Below are positions 47,397 through 57,488 of a DNA stretch of 64,000 nucleotides, piece by piece. The DNA comes from Diphasiastrum complanatum (taxonomy: Eukaryota; Streptophyta; Lycopodiopsida; Lycopodiales; Lycopodiaceae). The DNA is taken from NCBI GenBank assembly GCA_029204225.1, contig CM055106.1, positions 16,494,022 through 16,558,021 of the forward strand, in the 5' to 3' direction. A model generated the notes under the pieces. That model saw only the letters and a program-made list of their open reading frames with translations, searched no databases and had not been told where the DNA came from. The translations under genes were made by a program, and so were the position numbers. Numbering within the stretch: the first letter of the stretch is position 1; each line of letters starts with the position of its first letter.

Positions 47397-48194
47397 CTAG
47401 TCTCCTAATCAAGGACTTGACACAAATGAAGGTTACTTCTATTGATTTGATTGAAGGTCTACCTTATCCCACTTCTTAGGGACCTAAAAAGATTAGTAAT
47501 AGACTTCCTATAAAGATCTAAGAATGATCTCTAACAAAATCAAATCATAGAATACTAGAAACAATGCACTTGCTTGATTGAAGTAGACAATACTAGTAGA
47601 ATTGCTCCTCTTTCTATAAAGAACATTAAAGCTTCCAAATGATCTGATCAAGAGTGAATTTCAGCAACCTAATATACTTCCAAAATCAATTGTAAAAGAT
47701 CTAAATGGAACTTAATGAGGATGCAACACAATCTACTATCCAATCACAAGCAAAAAATGATCAAAATTGATGAAAAATTGATCTAATTTGGTGCATAAGT
47801 CAAGCAATGGTTGGACTGAACCTAAATCACTTTAGGAGGTGCCTACTACACCTTAGAACAGCCTTGAAGAGTCCCCAAAACTCTGATCTTCCCTCTCCTT
47901 GAATGCTAGAAAGCCTCCTCTATGAAATCACCTCCAAAACTCGCTTAGAAATCAATGCTTGGAGCAAGCAAAACTTGCTATCTTGGTAATGTGAATTGAA
48001 TTCAACTTTGCCTCTGGTTTTAGACACCTAAACACCTGCAAATGAAGTCACACAACACCAATCTCCAATGTATTTGACTCACTTTGAGTTCTAGAATCAA
48101 TACTAGATGCTAAGATCCAATCTACACAAGATTTAGATAAAAAATTGTGATCAAATTGAATGAAAACCAAGGATTTAGCTCATTTCAGCCTTTA
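47397..48194 (-). other. Untranslated leader of Copia-A2
   Basis: 798 bp between the primer-binding site and gag. Its ends match the A1 leader; a middle part (about 47515-47790) has no counterpart in A1, so the two copies differ by an insertion or deletion of about 300 bp. Confidence 0.7.
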
Positions 48195-48207
48195 GGCTCT
48201 GATACCA
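48195..48207 (-). other. Primer-binding site of Copia-A2
   Basis: GGCTCTGATACCA is the complement of TGGTATCAGAGCC, identical to the A1 site, and abuts the LTR at 48208. Confidence 0.92.
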
Positions 48208-48889
48208 TGTAAAATTTACAGCAAATAAGGATCCTAAAACACTTGAAATGATGAGGGAAACAATAGATTATGATTTCATAAGATTAGCACAAGTTGAACC
48301 ATCAAAATCCATCAAAAATCTATGCTTGAACCTCACTAAATGTCCCAAATCCTTGAAGAAGGCTTCACACGTGTGAAAGTACGGCCTCCCACAGTCTGAG
48401 TACTGTACACCAGACCTACATTCAATCCTATAATCATTAGTTATCACAAGTACTCAAACAATTATGAACATAGAGAGCAATTGCACCATTATGAGAGAAA
48501 AAACATGAAATTGCTTGATTGATTTTGGTGAGATATCATCACCTATATATACATGATCCATCACGGTTTTGGGCAGCTATGAGTAGCCCTAAACCTATCC
48601 CTAATGCTAATTTTGGTGGATCTTTCATCCCTACCAAGTTAGGGTTGGAATCTTGGAGATCCCTCAACAATGCAAAAATTACCAAAAATAGCTCCTATTT
48701 TTTCTCCCTTGTATCTAAGCATAATTTGGACTCATTCCAAAGGTTCTAACACTTAGGTCTACTTGAGAACATCCTTATGAATGGAATCCTATGCTATTTG
48801 GCACGTGTGACAAGCCACATCATGACTATCTAACTATTTACAAGTCATATGACCAAAACTAGTCAAGCTAGAATTGTGAATTTTTAACA
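48208..48889 (-). repeat. 5' LTR of Copia-A2
   Basis: 682 bp, ends TGTAAAATTT and TTTTTAACA, matching 42731-43412 with about six differences seen by eye. A TATA sequence lies near 48543-48551 (minus strand). Confidence 0.93.
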
Positions 48890-49079
48890 GTCTTACTTGT
48901 TTTCATGATTTTAAAACGTTTATCTTTATCAAGCTATAGCATATGCTCTTCACATTATTTTAGAAAGTTTCAATTGAAAGAAAATACCCACAAACAAAGC
49001 AACAATATTTTAATAAAACAAAACAACATAATTTCAACAAAACAAAGAAACAAGATTCACAATAAACAATGCGCACCTT

Positions 49080-49450
49080 GTCTCCAAAAACTTTGTTTCA
49101 AAAGCTTTACCCCAAGAAATTTTACTCCAAACTGAGGATACTGTGATAAAAGTGAGAAAAAAGGGTGTCAATGAGAGAGAGAGAGACAGACAGAGACAAA
49201 GAGGGAGAGGGAGAGCAAGCTTTACACCAAGCTTTACTCAAACTACTTTAATGAAAGGAAAACAAAAGAGTGTCAATGAGAGAGAGAAAAGGATAAAGAG
49301 TCATCAAGGTTTTCAAAAAACTTACTTTACTCCAAGCCCTACTCCAAGCTTTACACCCTTTTAAATAGCTTTACTCCTTTTGAGAAGCTTTCTTATGCTC
49401 TCTTTGAAAAGGTTTACAGGCTTTTAAAAAGCTTCACCTCAAACTTTTGA
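49080..49450. repeat. Degenerate AAGCTTTACTCCAA repeats
   Basis: The phrase (A)AGCTTTAC(T/A)CC(A/T)(A/T) recurs about eight times with irregular spacing (for example near 49100, 49217, 49230, 49333 and 49367), mixed with GAGAGAGA stretches. It is part of the CACTA interior. Confidence 0.5.
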
Positions 49451-49503
49451 AAAGCTTTAACTCTGATGAAAAAAAAAAACAAAAGAGTGTCAATGAGAGA
49501 GAG

Positions 49504-49804
49504 AAAAGAACATAAACAACAATAAACACAAATGTAACAAAGCCAAACAAGTAAACTTTTGAATGTTGGCTATGGTACTTACCTTTGTGTCCAATGCTTA
49601 ACTTTCTGCTCAAGCCTTGGCTATGGTAAGAAGGTAAAGAGCTTTGGCTGTGACAAAAGAACATAAACAACAATAAACACAAATGTATCAAAGAAAAACA
49701 GGTAAACTTTTGAATGTTGGCTATGGTGCTCACCTTTTTGTCCAATGCTCCACTTTTTCTCCGAGCCCTGGCTATGGGGAAAAGGTAAAGAGCTTGGTTG
49801 TGAC
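49504..49804. repeat. Tandem duplication, unit ~151 bp
   Basis: AAAAGAACATAAACAACAAT starts at 49504 and again at 49655, and the 151-bp units match over their length (GAATGTTGGCTATGGT and GGTAAAGAGCTT recur). A third, short partial unit begins at 49805 (AAAAGAGCATAAGAAA). Confidence 0.85.
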
Positions 49805-49961
49805 AAAAGAGCATAAGAAAGATCAAGCATCATTAGAAGAGCCATAGAGAGCAGCACCATCGCTAGGCGCAAACATATCCTCCTCTTCGCGCTCAAAAAT
49901 CGAAAATCAAAATGAAAAGAAACCGCGACGCACCAAGCAATTCGGCTTCCGGTAATCAACT

Positions 49962-50745
49962 CTATGGTCGACGCTAGCAGTGTTGATTACCAGAACTTAG
50001 TAGACGCTATGGTCGATGCTGCTTAGTAGACGCTATGGTCGACGCTGCTAGCGTCGACCAAGTTTTGGTAATCGACGCTATGGTCGACGCTAGCCAAAAA
50101 ATTGCACAAATTTTTTTCTACAATTCTTGCCGTGATGGCAAAAATTGCGGAAGTTTTCCACAATTTTGTTCGCAATTTTTCACAATTATGTCCGCAATTT
50201 GTAATAATTTCCAAAATTTATGCCATGTCTAAAAGTTGCGGAATTTTTTTTTGCAGTTTTGTCTGCAATTCCTACTACGACGGAAGAAATTGCGAAAAAC
50301 TTTTTGCAATTTTTTCTACAATTTTCAGCCGCGGAAAGTTTTCCGCAATTTCTGCCATGGCCTAAAATTGCAAAAAAAAAAATCCGCAATTTTGTCTACA
50401 ATTTCTACCACGATGAGAAAAATTGCAGAGAATTTTCTATAGTTTTTTTTGCAATTTCGGCCGTTGAAACATTTTTCGCAATTTTTGCCATGGCCTAAAA
50501 ATTACAAAAATTTGTTTCCACAATTTTGTCTGTAGTTTTTACCACGAAGAGAGAAATTGCGAAAAAATTTATTCAATGTTTTCTACAATTTCTTTCGCAA
50601 AATCATTTTTCGCAATTTTGGCCACGACCAAAAAATTGCGAAAATTCTTTTCCACACTTCTGCAAATTCTGTGATGACGACAAAAATTGCAGAAGTTTTT
50701 TGCAATTTTTTCTGCAATTTCTGCCATGATGGTAGAAATTGCGGA
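49962..50745. repeat. GTCGAC-rich tandem block and right subterminal CACTA repeats
   Basis: 49962-50095 holds near-identical units of about 25 bp around ACGCTATGGTCGACGCTAGC, two of them in direct tandem (49998-50048). From 50096 the AAAATTGCGG/CCGCAATTTT repeats, separated by GCC(A/G)TGA/GGCC phrases, continue to 50745. They resemble the left block (39421-39985) and mark the opposite end of the CACTA element. Confidence 0.65.
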
Positions 50746-50784
50746 TGATTGAAATAGACTTTAGAAGAAGATCTATCTTAGCTA

Positions 50785-51590
50785 GCAGACATATATAAAA
50801 GGCATTTTAGAAAAGTTTCATATGTCTGATTGCAAACCAATTGATACCCCAATGGATCCAAGTATAGTATTGATTAAACCTTCTTGTGCTGAGACTGATA
50901 GTGAAGTACTCGACTTAGAGAAGTACCCTTATCATTCACTAATGGGATCTTTGATGTATGCAATATTGTGTACTAGACCAGATTTAGCATACACTGTTAG
51001 CACGTTAAGTCAATTCATGTCTAATCCTAGGATCTCTCATTGGAAAACATTAAAGAGAGTGATGAGATATATTCAGGAAAGTTTAGATCACATTTTATGT
51101 TATGATGGAAATGCTATCGATCCACTCGTCCTGCAAGGCTACTCCAACTCAGATTGAGGAGGAACAGTCTCTACCAGAAAATCTACCTCCAGGCTCTGTT
51201 TCTATCTGGCAGGGAGACCGATTTCGTGGAAATTCAATCGCGCTTTCTTCAAAAGAAGCATAGTACATCGTAGCATGCCAAGCTTCAAAAGAAGCTATAT
51301 GGATCAGGTTGTTACTTCATGACTTACATCACACTCAGTTTAATACTACCACCATTCTGTGTGACAATCTGAGCTATATTTCATTGTCACTGAATCCCAG
51401 ATTTCATGGCAAATCCAAGCACATAAAAATCCAGTTTCATTTCAAAGTTTTCTTAGGGCAAGTGATCCTTCAATACTGCTCCACAACAGATATAGTCGCA
51501 GACATCTTCACCAAAGCGCTTGCCAAGATCAAGTATCAGAAGTTCTTCAACATGCTGAACCTGACAAAGATACCAAGGCACCAACCATGA
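50785..51590 (+). pseudogene. Copia-J RT thumb and RNase H remnant
   Basis: The plus strand reads YIKGILEKFHMSDCKPIDTP, then YPYHSLMGSLMYAILCTRPD, SQFMSNPRISHWKTLKRVMR and GYSNSD; after a stop and frameshifts it continues with STRKSTS, TTTILCDNLSYISLSLNPRF and DIVADIFTKALAKIKYQKF. It is the 3' quarter of a Copia pol of another family (SLMYA type). Everything before the RT thumb is missing; its start abuts the CACTA subterminal block. A TAAGGGGGAC purine tract (about 51594-51603) leads into its 3' LTR. Confidence 0.88.
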
Positions 51591-51603
51591 CCTTAAGGGG
51601 GAC

Positions 51604-52434
51604 TGTTGGAAATTAAGCCCATAGTTGTCTCCTTGGTGAATGACTAATTTCTATTTCATGATTCTTCTTGCATGTTTATTGATCACTGATCTAGGGTCAG
51701 GTAAAACCAACTTTGATTCTACGTCTGCTCATTTAATACTTGCATGAATCACAAACTAAGACAACCAATTTATTTGAAGAACGCCCACAACGGGCTTCAA
51801 GCTGATCTCTAGCAAAGGATAACCAATCCTATTATAATTTAAATCTCAGATGCTAAGTTTAATAACTTGAAGTCAATGAAGACTTGGCCATCTTCAAGGA
51901 CTTCTACAACCTTGCATTTAGAACAAGTTTGCAGATTTACTTTACTTTTTGAACAGTCTACAGAAATATATTGAGTGTTGCACAGTTCGCATTTTTTGCA
52001 CTTTCTCAAAGAATGCAACACTTACCTTTGACTTCTTCCATTCAATAATTTTGAGAAAGTCAACTTGTTCACAGTTCAACAGTTTAACTATTTTCAACAC
52101 CTTCGTCTTCCTTTTTTGCATTTTTTCAAAAAATGCGAGAAGAGACAAAATTCCAGAAGGTCCTCTATTTTTAAGGGTTAAACTGTTAAAGACACCTTCT
52201 TCAACTTTCTAAGGGTGCCTTAAGCTTATGTAGGACACCTTTGGCTTTTTTGCAAAAACCCGAAGAGAGAGAAAAATGTCGAAGGTCGTCTAAAATGAAC
52301 AAGGAACGTTCCCAGCCACTTCTCGAAATTTGCGAAGTGAGAGAAAACCACTTCACATAAAATGCGAAGTGAGAGATTTTGTGACGTCCTCATCTGCATC
52401 AATGATCCCGATTTATTGACCTTATACACTATGT
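51604..52434 (+). repeat. 3' LTR of Copia-J, right end not defined
   Basis: Starts TGTTGGAAATTAAGCCC after the purine tract. The end could not be fixed, and the stretch up to the Ty3 LTR at 52435 is assigned here provisionally. It contains TTTTTTGCA and AAATGCGA phrases (51985-52380) like those around the Ty3 remnants, so part may belong to another element. Confidence 0.5.
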
Positions 52435-53456
52435 TGTGGAGCCTCATGATCCCACACTATCCAAGTTTTTGCTATATATTGTAAAATTTTTTAATTTTTA
52501 TACATGTCAATGTGCTATAGTGCCTAAATTCATGTAAAGGCCTATTTTCACTTTGTAAATTCACATTTAAGGTAGAATTTGCAACGTTCTATAGAGACAC
52601 AATAGCGGATCTCAACCAACATTTTGACGGTTGGTAAATGACATTGAGGGCAGTGATTGTTTCTATGAGGTCGACACTTCGTGCCATTGTACTTACCCAT
52701 TTTTTGCACAGAGCTGAGTATTAATAGAGAGAAAAGAGCAAGTGTCTATAGCTTGAGCATACTTTATCTCTGTCATCTTTTACAACATTACTTCTTATCA
52801 ATTGAGAGAATACACTCTGTGTGATCTATAATTGTTTGTGATACTGTTCTGTTTGTGTCACACATATTTCTCAAATTTTACTGAATTTTAGCCACTCTAA
52901 CACGGATTTTCAGACATCACCAATAAGCAGCAATTTTGACTAATGTGTGTAGGGAATTAGCCGAAGCTGTTAAGCACAACCTTTAGCATAACTTCTTTCA
53001 ATTCTGAATGAGCTATGTGTTCAGATAATGAGTTTGTGTGATGCTCTATTTTGTTTGCTTCCTACGATAAGAACTAATTCTCTGTGCTTGATTAAGAGAA
53101 ATCTTTAGCCAATGTGATTCTGTCTGACGAATCTATTTGCTAGTTGCTGTCTGATTTGATTGCTTATCTGATACCCGAAGAGCCTAGAAAATAAATTAAT
53201 CTTTACAACCGCATACCTTGACCAAATTGTTTCATCATTGGTGTTCCTAGATATTAATTTACCCAAATATCTTTGGATAACCAGATATGTCCTTGTAGTA
53301 TTCACTGTGAGTATTACACATCCCAGACCGTTTACCATCATACATACATTTATCATACAAAATATGAGATTATTTTCTCTCTTGGGAATGATCAAACCTT
53401 TTATACTACTTGATTCATCGATTTTGTGGAAAATCTATAACGACTAGGCTACCACA
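52435..53456 (+). repeat. LTR K1 (5' LTR of a Ty3 element)
   Basis: 1022 bp from TGTGGAGCCTC to GGCTACCACA. The same LTR occurs inverted at 57489-58506. It is followed at once by TAAT and a TTGGAGCCGTTGCCGGGGA primer-binding site, which sets its orientation as plus. Apparent frames in it are shared with the other LTR copy and are not genes. Confidence 0.9.
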
Positions 53457-53460
53457 TAAT

Positions 53461-53479
53461 TTGGAGCCGTTGCCGGGGA
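53461..53479 (+). other. Primer-binding site of the Ty3-K element
   Basis: TTGGAGCCGTTGCCGGGGA differs by two bases from TGGCGCCGTTGCCGGGGA, the tRNA-Asp-type site typical of plant Tat/Athila Ty3 elements. This places family K in that lineage. Confidence 0.8.
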
Positions 53480-53544
53480 TATGAATTTCATCTTTTGCAG
53501 CATATTTAAGTGTAATATGTCTACAAATCTTTCTCATGTAATGC

Positions 53545-54745
53545 ATGCCAAGAACATACTCTCAAGCAACTATTGAACATAAACGTTTAGAGCATGCACA
53601 ATGATTAGAAGCATATAGAAAATCTAGAGATTTGTATTTGCAAAACTTGCTAGTTAGAGCAAGATTAACACCTGAAGTGTTTAATGATCTTCTAAGCACT
53701 ACTACAGCATTTGTAGATTCATTTGAGGAAAGATCCGTTGAAACACCAAGTTCTACAGATTCATCTGAATTGGATTCATCCAATTCTACTTCTGAACCAA
53801 GTTTAGAATCAAAATTTTTTTCTTCAGAACCATTGTCTGAGCGTAGTCTAGATTCTGATCCTCCAAGTCCTCCAAGTTCACCTAGTTCACCACTATCTGA
53901 TAATATGGCTAATCCAGCGCCACCCACATCTACAAAAATCAGATACGATTTCTTTTTATGGATCATCATCTGAAGATGCGGATAGTTATTTGTTGTAGTT
54001 TGAATCCATTACCATAGCAAACAAAGAACATATGGATGAGGACAGACCATCAATGGCCAGATTTAGATGAAGAGATATATAAAGTAACTACTAGAAGTAG
54101 TAAAGATTCTTTAACTCTTAAAGATAAGAAGAAAACTAAGACGAAATTTGTGAAAATCACGAAAAATGTGAAAAATGCGATAGAAAAAGTGAAGGTCACA
54201 GAACCGTTAGTAAAAATTCCTAATAATAAAGAATTAAACCTTGATAGGCCTACTGAAAAACATTATGATGTTGATATAGTTCAGAAGCTAAAAAGCTTTT
54301 AGACGAAGAAACTAGAAAAGTCAAAAAAATAACATTTTCAGATCCAGTTATAAGTAGCAAAATACCTAGAGATCCGTCACCACGTAGAAACCGTTCTTAT
54401 GTTGTAGAAGACCTTGTTTCCAGAATGCCCAATATAACTTTTAAACAGTTATTAGACGATAATCAATATTATAAGAAAGAAATTAAGCAATTTTTGCAAA
54501 ATAAAAAGAAAAGAAAATCAAAGTTAAGAGTAGTCATGAAGAAACAAAATGTTTCCAACTACAAAGCCTTGCTAGCTTTCAGCCCTCAGCCCGACGAAGA
54601 CATTCGCGAACTCGAAGATCTGGAGACACAAAGCACGAAAAGTTTTGCGAACATGAAAGTCAAAGGAAACGAAGACGAATGGTTTGCAAACACAAAAGTC
54701 AAAGGAGACAAAGACGAACGATTTGCGAACACGAAAGATCCATGA
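53545..54745 (+). pseudogene. Ty3-K gag region, frameshifted
   Basis: A likely start at ATG 53545 (MPRTYSQATIEHKRLEHAQ) is followed by a TGA at about 53602; the frame then stays open to 53973 with a Ser/Glu-rich stretch. Further frames at 54036-54302 (KITKNVKNAIEKVKVTEPLV) and 54303-54745 (SRMPNITFKQLLDDNQYYKK, NKKKRKSKLR) continue it. The end holds two 39-bp tandem units encoding KVKG(N/D)(E/K)DE(W/R)FANT. No zinc knuckle is visible. Position after the primer-binding site and lysine-rich composition fit gag plus linker of a Tat-type element; specific domain assignment is not possible. Confidence 0.6.
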
Positions 54746-55469
54746 ACGAGATTCCTTTGCGGTCTAGTATGAGAGAAAGACATACGAACAAAACGAAACC
54801 CGTTTTGCCCTCACGCTCCAAAGAGTACTAGCTAAGATCATGCAAGTACCCAGAAGTATAGAGATCTGATCTGATGGCATGATGTCAGCAGATACTTCCT
54901 AGGTCGTGGCTAATCTGCCACTCTTGTAACTCCTTGACTAGTTGGTTAATCACTCTAATCTTAGATTTACATAGAGCGACCATACTAACTGGATGATACT
55001 TGACATATAGACCAACAAAATACACATATAGTGTAACAAGGAAACAATCTGATGCTAGTAAGCAATCAAGACAAAAAATACAAAATACTTGTCCACCTGC
55101 GTGCGAAGACAATTCTGTCCAGGATCCAAAGATCCAACTGTCCGCTAGTAAAGCGAGATGATAACTCGTGAGAGAACCATTTTTCTCTCACGCCAATGCA
55201 CTGCGTGGATATGCACGTAGTGCTCAAAGAATCAAAAAAAAAAAAATCGATAGATGATATTGTAGCCTTTGCACACATATCAATTCGTGTAGTGTCTGAT
55301 CTCGAATGCAAATGTTTCTGCTGTTAATCGCGTGTCTGAGTTTCTTCTTGTTCATTTTGAATTCCGCACTTTGGCTGAAACTATGTTGAATATTGTATTA
55401 ATTTTATGAACGTAGATAAGTAGTGACTGACTACACTCTGGAGGATTGTAGGAGTGATTTAGCTAGCAG
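54746..55469. other. Replaces the Ty3-K pol; no gene recognised
   Basis: Protease, RT, RNase H and most of integrase should lie here, but only about 720 bp of unassigned sequence exists. A poly-A run lies at about 55226-55238. It is either an insertion of foreign sequence or deletion scar. Confidence 0.45.
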
Positions 55470-55584
55470 TGCTTATAAAGTCATAGAGGTGTTTGACAAT
55501 GGTTTTGTACAACTTCAATCACTTGAAGGTGAGCTGTTACCTACACGTATTAATGGGTCCAGACTGAAGAAATACTACCTTTGA
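55470..55584 (+). pseudogene. C-terminal end of a Ty3 integrase
   Basis: Reads YKVIEVFDNGFVQLQSLEGE then LLPTRINGSRLKKYYL and TGA. It matches the integrase C-terminus of the Ty3 remnant ending at 34088 (PYKVIEVFNNGSLQL..VNGSRLKCYYD). Plus orientation, as for the gag at 53545. Confidence 0.82.
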
Positions 55585-56406
55585 CCAGAATTTTTTTTTA
55601 TTTCATTCTTATTCTCTCCTAGTATTTTTCTGGAATTTATCGCGAATTTTCTTTTATCTTTTCTAATATTTTTAGCGACTTTTCTTTTATCTTTTCTAGA
55701 AATTTTCGTGAAATTTTCTACCACCTTCCAAAATGTAAGTATTTTTGAGAACTCAATTTGTAAATCAAAACGCATTTTAATTTTTATGGACCATTTTCTA
55801 GAATTTTTCTAGAATCTTTTCTAGCATTTTTCTTCAATTTTTTGAGAAGTTTTCTAGCTCTCGTTTGAGAGATTGTTATAATTTTTATTTTCGAGAATAT
55901 TACGAGAAATTTTCTAGTATCTAACCAAAATTTTTGAGAAAATTTTCGTGAGTTCCTATATCATTTTCTAGGATCCCACGAGAAGGTTTCGCGAAACTTT
56001 CTAGAATCTTTCTAACATATTTTTGATAATCTTTTTGAGAATCTCTTGACCTACTTTTTGTATTCATCCATAAAAGATGATGGCCACGTGAACATTATTC
56101 ACACGTGTGTACGATCACATATCAAAACAGATATTATTTCTTCTTAATTTATTTTTTTTCTTTTCACAAACGGTCTTCCGTCATTAAAGATCGATTTGTC
56201 AAATCATAGTTTGAAACTCTGAGCCATGCACGTCCTCCATAAATGGAAATGACAAATGTCATGTGTTTATCATCGTTATTTTCTATTTTTCTTCCTTACA
56301 CTCTCTTCCTGCGATTACATGATTTCTTGCGCTCATTCTCTTTGCGATCAAAGCACTCTCATACGAACTTTTGCGATCTACGGAATTGTCGTCAAACATT
56401 CGACCA
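55585..56406 (+). repeat. Low-complexity TTTTCTAGAATTTTT-type spacer
   Basis: About 450 bp (55600-56050) are built of irregular repeats of TTTTCTAG(A/C)A(T)TTTT(T) and CGCGAAATTTTCTAG, followed by AT-rich sequence. It is a non-coding spacer between integrase and the next ORF, comparable in place to the repeats at 33440-34087. Confidence 0.55.
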
Positions 56407-57395
56407 ATGGCTTCCAGATCGAGTTCTAGTTCTACTATCATTTGGAAAGCACACGCAGGAATCCGCCTGGCATCCATCCAGTCCTTTTTGGATCGATGCA
56501 GGTTGGGTGATCTGAAAGTGGAACCCTCAATCATCCTATCAAAAGTCAATGCTGAATTTGTGAACTCTATCCATTCAGTTTCTGAGGTGGACTTCAAAGT
56601 TCATGTGCTAAAAAAAATTTTCACCATTATTGAAGACCTGTTCTGCACAGCCCTCGGATTACCATTGGATGGGAAGATGGTTTTGACAAACAAAGACTCA
56701 GTGGATGAAGCGGCACATTTTTTGGGCAATTGTTTCGTACCCACGAAGGGGTACAAAATTTCAATGATCAGAGATACGACATTTAAGCTGTTCTGTAAAT
56801 ATGCTAATCAAGCCATTTTTTTTACGGATGCGGATGCCACAATTTCAGTTCAGAATTTTGGTTATATATTGGATGCCTTAGTGGGTAATCCAGTTTGCTT
56901 TGGTGTTATTACATACAAGGATTTTTTACGGTGGATTAAGCACCAAAAGTTTTCTGGCGTTGGAGCAGAAGTTTCTAGATTGTGTGCCCTTTTTGACATT
57001 TTGACCAATCAAGAGAAAACCATGCTGACGGGAAGGATGTTGGCTCCAAAGCCTATTGATCTTTCCAGCATCATGTTTGTTCCTATCCCAGTTACATCAG
57101 ATGCTGCACCAGCAGTCGAAGTAGCAGCTACCACCGCTATGGAGATTGATGCCGCACCATCCCAACCAGATACGTTCCAGCCCTGGCAATGGATACCGAT
57201 GGAGTTGTTGCTGCTGCTGATTCTTCAAAACCACCATCTTCTTCCACATCCCATAAGCAACAGAGTGCATCCACCTCTGATGATGATGCAACCCAGTCCG
57301 ACACATTAGACAAAGGATGAACAACTGCAAAAGGTGACACTGGGGCACCTATTGAAGATGAAGATGAACCAGACAACCAGCCCCAGTGGTTTTGA
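56407..57395 (+). pseudogene. Env-position ORF of unknown family, late frameshift
   Basis: An open frame of 300 codons from ATG 56407 (MASRSSSSSTIIWKAHAG) to 57309. It encodes a folded-looking segment (RLASIQSFLDRCRLGDLKVE, SEVDFKVHVLKKIFTIIED, LFCTALGLPLDGKMVL, NFGYILDALVGNPVCF, YKDFLRWIKHQKF) and an Ala/Pro-rich linker. Near 57178 the frame shifts; in the next frame a Ser/Asp-rich acidic tail continues, through one TGA, to 57395. It lies downstream of integrase in the env position and has no transmembrane segment, so it is probably not an envelope protein. The layout recalls the 'putative plant transposon protein' domain of Athila-type elements, but this is a guess. An alternative upstream ATG exists at 56371. 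Confidence 0.5.
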
Positions 57396-57488
57396 ACCAT
57401 GCGTATATTAATTACATTGAATGTTTGTCACCTAATTGGGAAAGCCATTGTACTTGGAAGTATATGGCTTCTGTGACAACTATACATA

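Larger units (their letters stand above)
42731..48889 (-). mobile_element. Copia-A2, full-length LTR retrotransposon
   Basis: 6159 bp with two 682-bp LTRs that differ at about six positions by eye, a primer-binding site and one gag-pol frame, all on the minus strand. GTCT flanks both ends (42727-42730 and 48890-48893), consistent with a short target duplication. It lies inside the CACTA element, so it inserted after that element. The near-identical LTRs point to a recent insertion. It is the same family as Copia-A1 (1-5235) in opposite orientation. Confidence 0.96.
39421..50745. mobile_element. CACTA (En/Spm-like) transposon, split by Copia-A2
   Basis: The left end starts CACTACAAGAAAA, the hallmark CACTA terminal sequence, preceded by AAT (candidate 3-bp target duplication). 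It is followed by about 560 bp of short inverted subterminal repeats, telomere-like CCCTAAACCCTAAA (about 39999-40012), a minus-strand Transposase_24-like gene (40560-42470), the inserted Copia-A2 (42731-48889), tandem repeats, and a second subterminal block (49962-50745) of the same AAAATTGCGG/CCGCAATTTT type. The right end (…TTGTAGTG) was not found and is probably cut at about 50745, where Copia pol begins. The catalytic DDE transposase (Transposase_21 type) was not seen, so the copy looks non-autonomous. Confidence 0.7.

Noticed and set aside
49434-49959. Leu/Phe-rich minus-strand frames that could look like membrane proteins
   Set aside because: They follow the 151-bp tandem duplication and change frame between units; composition comes from AAG/GAA-rich repeats.
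53105-53395. A 96-codon minus-strand frame that is conserved at 57550-57840
   Set aside because: Conservation is due to both lying in copies of the same Ty3 LTR (K1 and K2), not to a protein gene.
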